A stretch of 64,000 bases of DNA from Comamonas sp. JUb58 (GCF_004364775.1 NZ_SOAL01000011.1:144552-208551), one strand, 5' to 3'. Positions 53,670 through 63,235 are shown, counted from the stretch's first letter. The notes: generated by a model not told the origin, from the sequence alone. Program-made: numbers and translations.

Positions 53670-55853
53670 ATGACTTCCTATTTCTTGGAGGCAGCGCCCG
53701 ACCTGCGCCTGCCTGCCCCGCCGCGCGCCCGCTTGCAGCGACCGCAGATGGCGCTATCCGTACTGATGCTGGCCACCAGTGCTGCCTGGGCGCAGATGCC
53801 GGCAACGGCCGATGCCCCCGTGCTTGCTGCGGCTAGCGCGCCTGAGATCAGCCTGCAGGAGACCGTAGTGACTGCGGTGCATGAGCATTCGCCGCTGCAG
53901 GTGGTGGCCGATCCCAAGCAGCCGCGCCAACCGGTGCCGGCCAGCGATGCGGCCGACTACCTCAAGAGCATTCCGGGCTTTTCGGCGATCCGCAGCGGTG
54001 GCTCCAACAGCGATCCGGTGTTCCGGGGCCAGTTTGGCTCGCGCCTGCCGATCCTGACCAATGGCCAAACCTTGCTGGGCGCATGCCCGGCGCGCATGGA
54101 TTCACCCAGCTCCTATATATCGCCCGAGACCTACGATGTGCTGACGGTGGTCAAAGGCCCGCAGACGGTGATCTGGGGGCCGGGTGCATCGGCCGGGGTG
54201 GTGCGCTTTGACCGCGAACGGCCTGCTTTGGACAGCGGCCAGGTGCGCCTGTCTGCCAGCTTGCAAGGCGGCACGGCCGCGCGCAGCGACCAAAACATCG
54301 ACCTGCTGGCCGGCAATGCCGAGTACTACGTTCGCCTCACCGCCAACCATTCGCAAAGCAAGGACTACCGCGACGGCGATGGCCAGCGCGTGCCTTCGCA
54401 CTGGGACAAATGGAACACCGATGTGGCGATTGGCTGGACGCCCGATGCCAACACCTGGCTGGAGCTGAGCGCCGGCCAAGGCGATGGCGAGGCGCGCTAT
54501 GGCGGCCGGGGCATGGATGGCACCCAGTTCAAGCGCGAAAGCTATGGCCTGCGGCTGGAGAAAAAGAACCTGAGCGAGCGCCTGACCAAGCTGGAAGCGC
54601 AGCTGTACTACAACCGCGCCGACCATGTGATGGACAACTTCAGCCTGCGGCCCTTTGTGCCGGAGGGGGGCATGTCCATGCCGATGGCGGCCAATGTGCG
54701 GCGCACCACCACCGGCATGCGCGTGGCCACCACTTGGCAGTTGGGCCCGCACACCGAAGCGGTGCTGGGCGTGGATGCGATGGGCAGCCCGCACGACAGC
54801 CGCTCGGGCACGGAGATGCAGTCCTACCGCAACAAGCCATGGGCGCGGGATGCCAAGTTCAGCAACCAGGGCCTGTTTGCGCAGGCCACGCAGCATCTGG
54901 GCAGCGAGGACAAACTGGTGGCCGGCCTGCGGCTGGACCGGGCACAGGCCTGGCGCTACCCCAGCGACAGTGGCATGGGCGGCATGGATGGCATGGGCGA
55001 CATGGGTTCGATGGGGGGCATGCAGGCCATGGCCGGCATGGAGGGCAGCATGGCCGCCACGGCCAGCAACCACCGCGAACGCAGTGCCATGCCCAGTGGC
55101 TTTCTGCGCTGGGAGCGCGCCCGCGCCGACGGCAGCACGCTTTATGCCGGCATTGGCCATGTGCAGCGTTTTCCGGATTATTGGGAACTGATATCGCCCA
55201 GCAACAGCGCCGCAGACCAGGGCGATGCCTTCAACCGCCTGCGGCCGGAGAAAACCACGCAGATCGATGTGGGCGCGAGCTGGAAGGGTGCGGACTGGCT
55301 GCTCTGGACCTCCGCCTATGTCGGCCAGGTGCAGGACTATCTGCTGTTTGACTATGCCGGCATAGCCTCCAACGTGCGCAATGTGCAGGCGCGCACCGCT
55401 GGTGCCGAGCTGGGTGGCAGCTACCAGCTGACCCCCGGCCTGAGCGCCCAGGCCACCATGGCCTACAGCTGGGCCCGCAACCGCAGCGATGGCAAGCCCT
55501 TGCCACAGGTGCCGCCGCTGGAGGCCAAGCTGGGCTTGGACTACCGACAAGGCCCCTGGAGCGCTGGCGCGCTGTGGCGTCTGGTTGCCGCGCAGCACCG
55601 CTATGCCATGGGCCAAGGCAATGTTGTGGGCCAGGATCTAGGGCCGAGTGCAGGGTTTGGGGTGTTGTCGCTCAATGCCGGCTACAAGATCAGCGAGCAG
55701 TTGCGCCTGACTGCCGGTATCGACAATGTCTTTGGCAAGACCTATGCCGAGCACCTGAACCTGGCTGGCAATGCGGGTTTTGGCTTCCCTGGCGGGGTGC
55801 GCATCAACGAGCCGGGGCGTACCTTGTGGCTGCGGGGCGACTTGAAGTTCTGA
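53670..55853 (+). CDS. TonB-dependent copper receptor (OprC/NosA-like) with Met-rich insert
   Basis: 727 aa from ATG 53670. Signal segment near residues 25-38 (MALSVLMLATSAAWAQ). The plug has the OprC-type order DAADYLKSIPGFSAIRSGGS, PILTNGQTLLGACPARMDSP and VLTVVKGPQTVIWGPGASAG. It includes the CxxxM pattern in ACPARM, as in OprC, where Cys and Met bind copper. A barrel follows, ending GDLKF. A 29-residue insert at about 435-463 (translated from 54972) holds nine methionines in a GMGGMDGMGDMGSMGGM pattern, probably a surface copper trap. The gene follows a DUF2946 gene. Confidence 0.9.
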   Translation: MTSYFLEAAPDLRLPAPPRARLQRPQMALSVLMLATSAAWAQMPATADAPVLAAASAPEISLQETVVTAVHEHSPLQVVADPKQPRQPVPASDAADYLKSIPGFSAIRSGGSNSDPVFRGQFGSRLPILTNGQTLLGACPARMDSPSSYISPETYDVLTVVKGPQTVIWGPGASAGVVRFDRERPALDSGQVRLSASLQGGTAARSDQNIDLLAGNAEYYVRLTANHSQSKDYRDGDGQRVPSHWDKWNTDVAIGWTPDANTWLELSAGQGDGEARYGGRGMDGTQFKRESYGLRLEKKNLSERLTKLEAQLYYNRADHVMDNFSLRPFVPEGGMSMPMAANVRRTTTGMRVATTWQLGPHTEAVLGVDAMGSPHDSRSGTEMQSYRNKPWARDAKFSNQGLFAQATQHLGSEDKLVAGLRLDRAQAWRYPSDSGMGGMDGMGDMGSMGGMQAMAGMEGSMAATASNHRERSAMPSGFLRWERARADGSTLYAGIGHVQRFPDYWELISPSNSAADQGDAFNRLRPEKTTQIDVGASWKGADWLLWTSAYVGQVQDYLLFDYAGIASNVRNVQARTAGAELGGSYQLTPGLSAQATMAYSWARNRSDGKPLPQVPPLEAKLGLDYRQGPWSAGALWRLVAAQHRYAMGQGNVVGQDLGPSAGFGVLSLNAGYKISEQLRLTAGIDNVFGKTYAEHLNLAGNAGFGFPGGVRINEPGRTLWLRGDLKF

Positions 55854-55910
55854 TGCGGGCCCGCGCCGCTGCCAGCTAATGTCTGGTGGCGGCGCTGCGG
55901 CTTGGCATGC

Positions 55911-56381
55911 TTACAGCGGTACGCGCAGAAAAAGCACAATCACCACGCCCAGCGCCAGGTTCAGCGCGACGAGCTGGCGGATCTGGCCCAGGGCTTTGCC
56001 GCCTGCGGGCCAGTCCTTGGCGTTGACGGCCTGGTCCAGCCGCTTGAACAGCGCAAAGCGGATATGGCCAAACACGGCCATCATCGCCAGGCCCAGCACA
56101 GCCATCACCATCCAGGAGACGAGCATGCTGAACTTGGCACCGGCCTGCGCGGCCATGGAATGGACCAGGCCCATCATGCCGATGCCCGACAGCAGCACGG
56201 CGGCGATGATGACCAGCACCACGGCAAAAAAGCGCTGGAGCACATCGCGCATCAGCATCAGGCGCTGGGGCGGCTCCAGCTGTTGCAGGGCGGGGCGCAG
56301 AAAGAAATGCGCAAAGGCCATGCCGCCCAGCCAGACGATGATGGACAGCAGGTGCACGGTTTTAAGAATGACGTAGAGCAT
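55911..56381 (-). CDS. CopD-like four-helix membrane protein
   Basis: 156 aa from ATG 56381. Four hydrophobic helices (VHLLSIIVWLGGMAFAHFFL, FFAVVLVIIAAVLLSGIGMM, LVSWMVMAVLGLAMMAVFGH, QLVALNLALGVVIVLFLRV) with His residues at the ends, as in the CopD/YqaA-like family of copper or cytochrome-type membrane proteins. It converges on the copper receptor gene, so a metal role is plausible. The frame to 56426 lies out of the family start. Confidence 0.72.
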   Translation of the reverse strand: MLYVILKTVHLLSIIVWLGGMAFAHFFLRPALQQLEPPQRLMLMRDVLQRFFAVVLVIIAAVLLSGIGMMGLVHSMAAQAGAKFSMLVSWMVMAVLGLAMMAVFGHIRFALFKRLDQAVNAKDWPAGGKALGQIRQLVALNLALGVVIVLFLRVPL

Positions 56382-56455
56382 CGGGGGCTGTTTTATGGTG
56401 TGGGGATGCGCTATGGTACGCGCCAAGCTGCCCTGGCTGGGGATGCGGGCCTGCT

Positions 56456-56953
56456 TTAAAAAATACCCATGGTTAGACCTGCGGCCATGGCTTCGCCCAG
56501 CTCGCGGCAGCGCTGCAGCTCATCTACGCCAATCTGCTTGGTCGCCGCAATGGCCTCGGGCGTTTGGGCATGGGTGCAAACAATCAGCGGCTCCGCGATG
56601 GGCTTGAGCCGCCAGCCGGTGGCTATGCGGGCGATCTGCCGCGCCGCGTTGCTGCCGTCGCTGCCGGCGCAAATCAAGCTGGCATAGGGACGGCCCTGGA
56701 TGCGGTCGAGGGCCGGGTAGTAGCAGCGGTCAAAAAAGTCCTTCATCAGCCCGCTCATCGCAGCCAGGTTCTCGGGGCAGACAAAGAGGTAGCCGCTGGC
56801 AGCCAGTACGTCGGCCGGGCCGGCATCGGGTGCGCAGAGCAGACGCACTTGCACACCCGCCTGGCTGGCGGCCGCCGCGCGTGCGGCCTTGGCCATCTGG
56901 CGGCTGCCGTCCGTGTGGCTGTGGTAGACGATCAGGAGTTGGGGGCTGTCCAT
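56456..56953 (-). CDS. Flavodoxin-like NADPH:FMN reductase family protein
   Basis: 165 aa from ATG 56953. The first strand and phosphate loop LLIVYHSHTDGSRQMAKAAR resemble the flavodoxin FMN site. ASGYLFVCPENLAAMSGLMK and FFDRCYYPALDRIQGRPYA are typical of NAD(P)H-dependent oxidoreductases of the flavodoxin fold. The rest (CAGSDGSNAARQIARIATGW) completes the domain. Longer starts up to 57010 are possible, but the fold begins at SPQLLIVY. Substrate unknown. Confidence 0.8.
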   Translation of the reverse strand: MDSPQLLIVYHSHTDGSRQMAKAARAAAASQAGVQVRLLCAPDAGPADVLAASGYLFVCPENLAAMSGLMKDFFDRCYYPALDRIQGRPYASLICAGSDGSNAARQIARIATGWRLKPIAEPLIVCTHAQTPEAIAATKQIGVDELQRCRELGEAMAAGLTMGIF

Positions 56954-57072
56954 GGCCGCAAGCATAGTGGCAAAGGCGGCTGTCATGTGCAGGACGCGGG
57001 GCCATGCCATGGGCTGCGCTGCATGCTAGATTGGCTGATCGCTACCGAGGCTTGGCCACAAGGCATACGACC

Positions 57073-57498
57073 ATGAACGACCTGTTTGAACGCATCTCCA
57101 CCAGCTTCCATGCCCAAGGGCTGATGCAGACCCTGGGCGCGAGCCTGCTGTCCGTGCAGCCGGGGGAGGTGCAGATTGCGCTGCCCTACCAAAAGGCGCT
57201 GTCGCAGCAGCATGGCTTTTTGCATGCCGGCGCCGTCAGCAGTGTGGTGGACAGCGCGGCGGGCTATGCGGCGCTGACGGTGGCGGCCGAGGGCTATGAG
57301 GTGGTCACGGCAGAGTTCAAGATCAACCTGATGCGCCCGGCGATTGGCGAGCGCTTTGTCGCCATTGGCAAGGTGGTGAACGCCGGCAAGCTGCTGACGG
57401 TGTGCAGCGGCGAGGTGCTGGCCTATGGGGCAGATGCGACAGCAGCGCCCAAGGTGGTGGCGCTGCTGCAGGCAACGATTGTCAATGTGAAGTACTGA
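57073..57498 (+). CDS. PaaI-family hotdog thioesterase
   Basis: 141 aa from ATG 57073. The hotdog signature HGFLHAGAVSSVVDSAAGYA (HGG-like motif with the catalytic Asp region) is followed by VTAEFKINLMRPAIGERFVA and GEVLAYGADATAAPKVVALL. It would hydrolyse acyl-CoA thioesters, in the cytoplasm. Two enoyl-CoA hydratases and a Bug receptor follow, suggesting use in aromatic or fatty-acid breakdown. That link is inference. Confidence 0.87.
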   Translation: MNDLFERISTSFHAQGLMQTLGASLLSVQPGEVQIALPYQKALSQQHGFLHAGAVSSVVDSAAGYAALTVAAEGYEVVTAEFKINLMRPAIGERFVAIGKVVNAGKLLTVCSGEVLAYGADATAAPKVVALLQATIVNVKY

Positions 57499-57555
57499 GG
57501 CGACCCACCAGCAACCAACGTCCTGGCTGTTTGCTGGTGCGGCCTCAGCCTGCGC

Positions 57556-58344
57556 TCAATCCTGCCACTGGAACAGCGGAGGTTGCTTGCCGACAAAGCG
57601 GGCAATGGCCTCCTGGTGGAAGGCGCTTTCGCGGCACAGCGTCTGGGCCAGCGCTTCTTGCTGGTAGATCTCGTCACGCTGGGTCTCAAAGGCGCGGTTC
57701 ATCACGCGTTTGGTGTAGCCCATGGCCTCGGTCGGTGCGCTGGCAAAGCGCTCGGCAAAGGCCAGCGCATCGGCCAGCACGTCTTCGCTGGTGATCTTGT
57801 AGACCATGCCCATCTGCTGCGCCTCGGGCGCGGCAACGACGCGGGCGGTAAAGGCCAGCTCCTTGGCCGTTTGCAGGCCCACCAGGCGCGGCAGCAAATA
57901 CATGCCGGCCAGGTCGGGCACAAAGCCGATCTTGGCAAACACGCAGCAGAACTTGGCAGAGGGCGCGGCCAGCACAAAATCACCCGCCAGTGCCAGCGAC
58001 AGGCCGGCGCCAAAGGCGCTGCCTTGCACGGCAGTGATGACGGGCTTTTCCATGTCCAGCAGTTCATCAAACCAGCGGTGCAGGCCCAGCATGCGGTTGC
58101 GGCTGTCAAACACATCCTGCTTGCCGGCCACGGCGGCCTGCATGCTCTTGATATCGCCACCGGCGCAGAAATGGCCGCCGGCCCCTGTCAGCACCACGGC
58201 CTTGATGGCGCGGTCATCGCGCACCTGGGGGATCAGGCGGCTGAAGTCTTCGCGCATCTGCTCGTCGAGTGCATTGCGGGCCTGGGGGCGGTTCATCGTC
58301 AGCACGGCGGTGGTGCCATGCATGCTCAGGGTCAGGGCGGTCAT
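57556..58344 (-). CDS. Enoyl-CoA hydratase/isomerase family protein
   Basis: 262 aa. Crotonase fold: oxyanion hole FCAGGDIKSM and GSAFGAGLSLALAGDFVLAA; MNRPQARNALDEQMREDFSR at the start. The usual second catalytic glutamate region reads KIGFVPDLAGMYLLPRLVGL, with Asp in place of the Glu of typical hydratases. So isomerase or lyase activity is possible. The neighbouring genes do not fix a pathway. Confidence 0.88.
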   Translation of the reverse strand: MTALTLSMHGTTAVLTMNRPQARNALDEQMREDFSRLIPQVRDDRAIKAVVLTGAGGHFCAGGDIKSMQAAVAGKQDVFDSRNRMLGLHRWFDELLDMEKPVITAVQGSAFGAGLSLALAGDFVLAAPSAKFCCVFAKIGFVPDLAGMYLLPRLVGLQTAKELAFTARVVAAPEAQQMGMVYKITSEDVLADALAFAERFASAPTEAMGYTKRVMNRAFETQRDEIYQQEALAQTLCRESAFHQEAIARFVGKQPPLFQWQD

Positions 58345-58400
58345 ATCAGTCGGTTTTCAACAATAAAACGGTAAGGCGGGCCAGCAGCGGGAGCGGGGGG

Positions 58401-59390
58401 TTATTCGGCGCGGATGCCCAGTTTCTGGGCCACCGGTATCCAGCGTTCGCGCTCCGAGGCCACAAACTGCCCCCATTCTGCGGTGCTGGACGCAATCGGC
58501 TGCGCACCTATGCGACGCAGGCGCTCTTGCACTTCGGCCTTGGCGAGGGACTGGTTGATGGCGCGGGCCATGCGCGCCACGGCGTCGGCCGGCGTACCGC
58601 TGCGGGCCACCACGCCAAACCAGGCGCTGGCCTCGGTATCGCCAAAGCCCAGCTCGGCCAGGGTGGGCACCTGGGGCAGTGCTGCAAAGCGCTGCTTGTC
58701 CAATATCGCCAGCGGCACAATGCGCCCGCCAATCGCCTGCTGCATACAGGAGGGCAGCGCGTCGAACATGATGTCGACATTGCCGCCCATCATGCTGGTG
58801 ATGGCCGGTGCACTGCCGGAGAACGGCACATGGGTGACCTGGAAACCCATGCGCTCGCTGGCATATTCGCCCGCCAGATGGGTGATGTTGCCGCTGCCGG
58901 CCGAGCCCATGCTGAGCGTCTTGCCCTGGCGCTGTGCCTGCTGGGCCAGCGCGATCAGTGCGCGCAGATCGCTGGCGCCCAGGTCCTTGCGGGTGACCAG
59001 CAGCAAAGGCGCCTTGCCCAGGCCCGCGACGGGCACAAAATCCTTGACCGGGTCGTAGCTCATCTTGGCGTAGATGGCGCTGTTGATGACCAGCGGTGCA
59101 TTGGAGCCGACAAAGAAGGTGAGCCCATCGGCGGGGGCGCGCAATGCCGTCTCGGCCGCAATCATGCCGGCTGCCCCAGCCTTGTTCTCGATGACGATGG
59201 GCTGGCCCGTGCTCTGGCCCACATCCTGGGCCACGATGCGCGTGATCTGGTCGGCAGCACCGCCTGCGGGGTAGGGCACGACCCAGCGCAAGGGGGCATC
59301 GGCTGCGCGTGCAAGCCAGGGGCTGGCCAGGCTGGCGGCCGCGCCCCATTGCACAAGGCGGTGGTGGAACTGGCGTCGGGATACGGGCAT
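58401..59390 (-). CDS. Bug-family periplasmic solute-binding protein (TctC-like)
   Basis: 329 aa from ATG 59390 with GGAGA at 59396-59400. The signal has a twin-arginine look (SRRQFHHRLVQWGAAASLAS, ending LARA-A). The mature part starts with the Bug signature LRWVVPYPAGGAADQITRIV, and later VENKAGA-type IENKAGAAGMIAAETALRAP and PFSGSAPAITSMMGGNVDIM. These receptors are abundant in Burkholderiales and bind carboxylates or amides for tripartite or orphan transport. No membrane components are adjacent. Confidence 0.9.
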   Translation of the reverse strand: MPVSRRQFHHRLVQWGAAASLASPWLARAADAPLRWVVPYPAGGAADQITRIVAQDVGQSTGQPIVIENKAGAAGMIAAETALRAPADGLTFFVGSNAPLVINSAIYAKMSYDPVKDFVPVAGLGKAPLLLVTRKDLGASDLRALIALAQQAQRQGKTLSMGSAGSGNITHLAGEYASERMGFQVTHVPFSGSAPAITSMMGGNVDIMFDALPSCMQQAIGGRIVPLAILDKQRFAALPQVPTLAELGFGDTEASAWFGVVARSGTPADAVARMARAINQSLAKAEVQERLRRIGAQPIASSTAEWGQFVASERERWIPVAQKLGIRAE

Positions 59391-59606
59391 CAACTGTCTC
59401 CTAGGCAGCATCTAGTTATGGGCATTTGGGGCGCTGCCTGCCCCAGCATCCATGCAGGCTAGGGCCGTTTTTGGGCAGCGTCCAATACCAAATTGCACTC
59501 AGCTGATATGCAGTCGCATGCGGGCTTTGACCGTATGCTGGGCGGCCATACCTAGCGTGCACAGCGCTGACCGCATCAAGATTTAGCCGGAACCAGGAGC
59601 CCTTTC

Positions 59607-60401
59607 ATGACTGCATTTTTGAACTACGAACAGCAAGGCCATGTCGTCACCCTGACGATGTGCCAGCCCGAGCGCCGCAACCCGCTGACCGGCAACACGG
59701 CGGTGGCCGAGATCCTGGCCGCCTGCGAGAAGATTGCGGCCGACAGCAGCGTGCGTGCGGTCATCCTGACGGGCGAGGGCCCGGCATTCTCGTCGGGTGG
59801 CGACATCAAGACCATGCAGCAGCAGTCCTTTGGCGATGTGGATGGCATGCGCATCCGTGATGACTACCGCGGTGGCATCCAGCGCCTGCCGCTGGCGCTG
59901 TTCAACCTGGAAGTGCCGACCATCGCGGCCATCAATGGTGCGGCGGTGGGCGCGGGCCTGGATCTGGCCTGCATGTGCGATCTGCGCGTGGCCTCGGACA
60001 AGGCCAAGTTTGCCGAGAGCTTTGTGAAGATGGGCATCATCCCCGGCGATGGCGGCGCCTGGCTGCTGCCCCGGGTGATTGGCATGGCGCGCGCGGCCGA
60101 GCTGTCGCTGACCGGCCGCATGATCGATGCCGCCACCGCCTTGCAGTGGGGCCTGGTGTCGCAGGTGGTGCCGCCCGAGGAGCTGCTGAACGCCGCGAAC
60201 GCCTTGGCCAGCGAAATTGCCGCCAACCCACCCCAGGTCACCCGCATGACCAAGAAGCTGATGCGCGAAGGCATGCACCAGAGCCTGGCTTCGTTGCTGG
60301 AGCTGTCGGCTGCCTACCAGGCGCTGGCGCACCAGACGGCCGACCACCGTGAAGCCGTGAGTGCCTTTTTGGAAAAGCGCACGCCTGAGTTCAAGGGCTA
60401 A
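59607..60401 (+). CDS. Enoyl-CoA hydratase/isomerase family protein
   Basis: 264 aa. Crotonase fold with oxyanion motifs FSSGGDIKTM and GAAVGAGLDLACMCDLRVAS. KMGIIPGDGGAWLLPRVIGM has Asp where the second catalytic Glu of hydratases usually is. The C-terminal helix region ends EAVSAFLEKRTPEFKG, the normal family end. It starts at ATG 59607 with AACCAGGAG at 59590-59598. It is divergent from the Bug receptor gene. Substrate unknown. Confidence 0.89.
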   Translation: MTAFLNYEQQGHVVTLTMCQPERRNPLTGNTAVAEILAACEKIAADSSVRAVILTGEGPAFSSGGDIKTMQQQSFGDVDGMRIRDDYRGGIQRLPLALFNLEVPTIAAINGAAVGAGLDLACMCDLRVASDKAKFAESFVKMGIIPGDGGAWLLPRVIGMARAAELSLTGRMIDAATALQWGLVSQVVPPEELLNAANALASEIAANPPQVTRMTKKLMREGMHQSLASLLELSAAYQALAHQTADHREAVSAFLEKRTPEFKG

Positions 60402-60416
60402 GTCGCCCTTCGCCCG

Positions 60417-61856
60417 CTAGCCAAAAGCCTGTTGGATCTGCCGAGCCAGCTGCAGGGCCTGCGCCTCGCTGCTGATATTGGCAAAACCCATCAACAGGCC
60501 TTGGCGCGGCGCGGCATCGATATACCAGCGCGACAGCGGATGCGTGGCCAGGCCTAAAACTCGGGCGCGCTGGGCCACCAGGCTGTCGTTGTCGCCGTCC
60601 TGGATCTGGCCGAGCAAGTGCAGACCGCCGGGCTGCAAGTCAATGCGCAGGCGATCGCCCAGCACCTGATGAAAACTGCGCTGCGCCACCGCACGGCGCT
60701 CGGCATACAGCAGCCGCATCTTCTTGAGGTGGCGCGCAAAGTGGCCCTGGGCCATGAAGTCTGCCACACTGGCCTGCAGCAGATAGGGGCAGCCGGCATT
60801 GAGGTTGGAGCTGACGGCCTGAAAGCGTGGCACCACCTCCAGCGGCACCACGGCGTAGGCCAAGCGCAAGCCGGGAAACATCACCTTGCTGAAGGTGCCG
60901 GCATAGATCACGCGGTCCTGCCGGTCCAGGCTTTTGAGGGCGGGCAGGGGCCGGCCCTGGTAGCGGAACTCGCTGTCGTAGTCGTCTTCAATGATCCAGC
61001 TGCCGGCCTCGCGCGCCCAGTCCAGCAGCGCCATGCGCCGCTCCAGCGACAGGGTCACGCCCAGCGGGCTTTGGTGCGATGGCGTCACCATCGCAAACCG
61101 GGCATAGGGGCTCAGCTGCCGGCCTGCTTCCACCTGCATGCCCTGGGCATCGACTGGCACCGGCACGATCTGCACCGCGGCATTTTGCAAAAACGGGCGC
61201 GCCAGGATATAGCCCGGGTCCTCAAACCAGAACGCATCGCCGGGGCTGGCCAGGCTGCGCAGGCTCAGCTCCAAGGTGTTGCGCAGGCCGGTGGTGATAA
61301 ACACCTGCTCGGGCACGCAGGTGACGCCGCGCGACACCGCCAAGTAAGCCGCTATGCGCTGGCGCAGCTCCTCATCGCCCTGCGGGTTGGGGTAGGCCAG
61401 GCGGTAGGGCTCGCTGCTGCGCAGGCGGTGGGTGACCAGCCGGTTCCAGACCTTGCGCGGAAAAGCATCGATCGCCGGCAGCCCCAGCTGCAGCGGGCGC
61501 GGCTGCAAGCCGTCGTGGTCCACGATATCGGCGGCCGGTGGCTGGGCAATGGCTTGTGGCGCAGGGGCCGTAGCGGCTTGGGGCAGGCTCGGTGAGATAA
61601 CCGTGCCCGCCGCCCCGCGCACCTGGAAATAGCCTTCATCGGCCAGGATGCGGTAGGCCAGATCGACGGTGCCGCGCGACAGGTTGAGTTCGGTCGCCAG
61701 CGCCCGTGCCGCAGGCACCCGGTCGCCTGCACGCAGATGGCCTTGTGCAATGGCGGTTTTGAAGCGCTGGCAGATCTGCAGGTACATGGGCAACTGCAGG
61801 CTGCGGTCTACCTGCAGCTGCAGGGCTTGTACGGAATGGCAGGGGTCGGACATCAT
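60417..61856 (-). CDS. MocR-type transcriptional regulator (GntR wHTH plus aminotransferase fold)
   Basis: 479 aa. Residues 15-85 are a GntR winged helix (LPMYLQICQRFKTAIAQGHL, RAGDRVPAARALATELNLSR, then GTVDLAYRILADEGYF). From about residue 115 a type I aminotransferase-like domain follows, with the PLP lysine in YAGTFSKVMFPGLRL and the Asp in IIEDDYDSEFRY. MocR proteins use PLP as a sensor. It is transcribed divergently from the AhpD-like gene 120 bases away, so it likely controls that gene set. Confidence 0.92.
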   Translation of the reverse strand: MMSDPCHSVQALQLQVDRSLQLPMYLQICQRFKTAIAQGHLRAGDRVPAARALATELNLSRGTVDLAYRILADEGYFQVRGAAGTVISPSLPQAATAPAPQAIAQPPAADIVDHDGLQPRPLQLGLPAIDAFPRKVWNRLVTHRLRSSEPYRLAYPNPQGDEELRQRIAAYLAVSRGVTCVPEQVFITTGLRNTLELSLRSLASPGDAFWFEDPGYILARPFLQNAAVQIVPVPVDAQGMQVEAGRQLSPYARFAMVTPSHQSPLGVTLSLERRMALLDWAREAGSWIIEDDYDSEFRYQGRPLPALKSLDRQDRVIYAGTFSKVMFPGLRLAYAVVPLEVVPRFQAVSSNLNAGCPYLLQASVADFMAQGHFARHLKKMRLLYAERRAVAQRSFHQVLGDRLRIDLQPGGLHLLGQIQDGDNDSLVAQRARVLGLATHPLSRWYIDAAPRQGLLMGFANISSEAQALQLARQIQQAFG

Positions 61857-61976
61857 GGCCCTCCTATCTTGGCCTAGTCATTTTTGCATTTCTTGGCTCT
61901 TTTGGCTTGGCCAAGACCATCGCATACTGGCTACCAGCAACGGAATTCACCGACGCAACCTTGGATGGAGATTGAT

Positions 61977-62414
61977 ATGCAAACCCGACTCGACTTCTAC
62001 ACCGCTGACCCCGCCATCATGAAAGTACTGCTGGGCGTGGAAAACCAGATTGCCAAAGGTAGCCTGGACATTCTGCTCAAGGAACTGGTGCGACTGCGCG
62101 CCTCGCAGATCAATGGCTGTGCCTTTTGCCTGGACATGCATGTGACCGATGCGGTGAAGGCCGGCGAATCCAGCCGCCGCCTCGCCACCGTGGCCGCCTG
62201 GCGCGAGACCCCGTTCTTCAGCGACCGTGAGCGTGCTGCGCTGGAGTGGACCGAGGCGCTGACCCTTGTCTCGCACGACCATGTGCCCGATGCTGTCTGG
62301 GAAGCTGTGCGCCCCCACTTCACCGATGCCGAGCTGATGGAGCTGACCGCCGTGATCACCTCGATCAACAGCTGGAACCGCTTTGCAATCGCCTTCCGCA
62401 AGATGCCCGTTTAA
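61977..62414 (+). CDS. Carboxymuconolactone decarboxylase/AhpD-family protein
   Basis: 145 aa from ATG 61977 with GGAG at 61966-61969. The active-site pattern is E-x-x-R... with CAFCLDMHV: the CxxC-x3-H of AhpD-like alkylhydroperoxidases. The rest fits the family (WTEALTLVSHDHVPDAVWEA). Likely a peroxide or redox protein rather than a true decarboxylase. It is the first of three rightward genes under the MocR regulator. Confidence 0.9.
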   Translation: MQTRLDFYTADPAIMKVLLGVENQIAKGSLDILLKELVRLRASQINGCAFCLDMHVTDAVKAGESSRRLATVAAWRETPFFSDRERAALEWTEALTLVSHDHVPDAVWEAVRPHFTDAELMELTAVITSINSWNRFAIAFRKMPV

Positions 62415-62447
62415 GAAGCTAGCTCCCGGCACGGCGCAAGGCGGCCT

Positions 62448-63173
62448 ATGAAAGTCCTGGTACTGGGCGACTGCAAACCGCTGGGCGCGAAGCTGGTCAG
62501 CAATCTGCGACAACTGGGCTACCCGGTAGTCGCCGATGCGGACCCCAGGCTGCCAGCAGCGCTGCATGGCATTGAAGTGCTGATCGATGTGCGCGAGCCG
62601 CCTGTACTGGACACGGCCGGTGCGCTGGCGGACTGGGCGGGCGCATGCCGCCAGCTGAATGCCGCCATCGCTGCTGCCGCTGTGGCGCACCATATTGCGC
62701 TGTCGGCCTTGGGTGTGCAGCGCTTGCAGAGCAGCAATTACTACCGGGCCATCGCGTTGCGAGAGCAGTTGATCCAGGCAGGCAGCACGCCTTATACGGT
62801 GCTGCGTGCGGCACCCTTGTACGAAAGCCTGGCGCAGCTGGCACACAAGGGCGCAGCCCATGACGAGCTAACGATACCCGTGGCGCTGGTGCAGGCTATG
62901 GCGGCCGAGGACTTGGCGATGCTGGTGGCCGACGCCGCGCTGGCGCGGCCTTTACAGGGCTGCATGGATGTAGCCGGCCCGCAGAAGATGGCGATGGCCG
63001 ACTGGGTGCAGCAGTACCTGCGCCTGCAAGGCGATGCACGGACGGTGCAGGGCGATGCAGATCTGCCTTACCGAGGCGCGCTGCTGGACGATGACTGCCT
63101 GGTTCCCGTAGGGCCAGCACGCTTGGGGCGGACCACGCTCGCCGCCTGGGTCTGCAAATCCCGGGCGGCTTGA
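62448..63173 (+). CDS. NAD(P)-binding Rossmann-fold epimerase/NmrA-like protein
   Basis: 241 aa. It begins with a Rossmann strand-loop, MKVLVLGDCKPLGAKLVSNL, where the usual GxxGxxG is degenerate. NAAIAAAAVAHHIALSALGV and YYRAIALREQLIQAGSTPYT (Tyr-x3-Lys-like place changed to YYRAIALR) suggest an atypical SDR or NmrA-type fold. It may bind rather than turn over the nucleotide. It follows the AhpD gene by 33 bases and precedes an azoreductase, so a redox unit under MocR control is plausible. Confidence 0.75.
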   Translation: MKVLVLGDCKPLGAKLVSNLRQLGYPVVADADPRLPAALHGIEVLIDVREPPVLDTAGALADWAGACRQLNAAIAAAAVAHHIALSALGVQRLQSSNYYRAIALREQLIQAGSTPYTVLRAAPLYESLAQLAHKGAAHDELTIPVALVQAMAAEDLAMLVADAALARPLQGCMDVAGPQKMAMADWVQQYLRLQGDARTVQGDADLPYRGALLDDDCLVPVGPARLGRTTLAAWVCKSRAA

Positions 63174-63235
63174 TGCCGTAGAACTTTGCGGAATCTGCCC
63201 ACCTTGCCCTAATTTTTCAAACGATTGGACAAACC

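Noticed and set aside
54102..55616. A 504-codon minus-strand frame opposite the copper receptor
   Set aside because: Antisense shadow of a receptor with plug and barrel motifs; no coding signals of its own.
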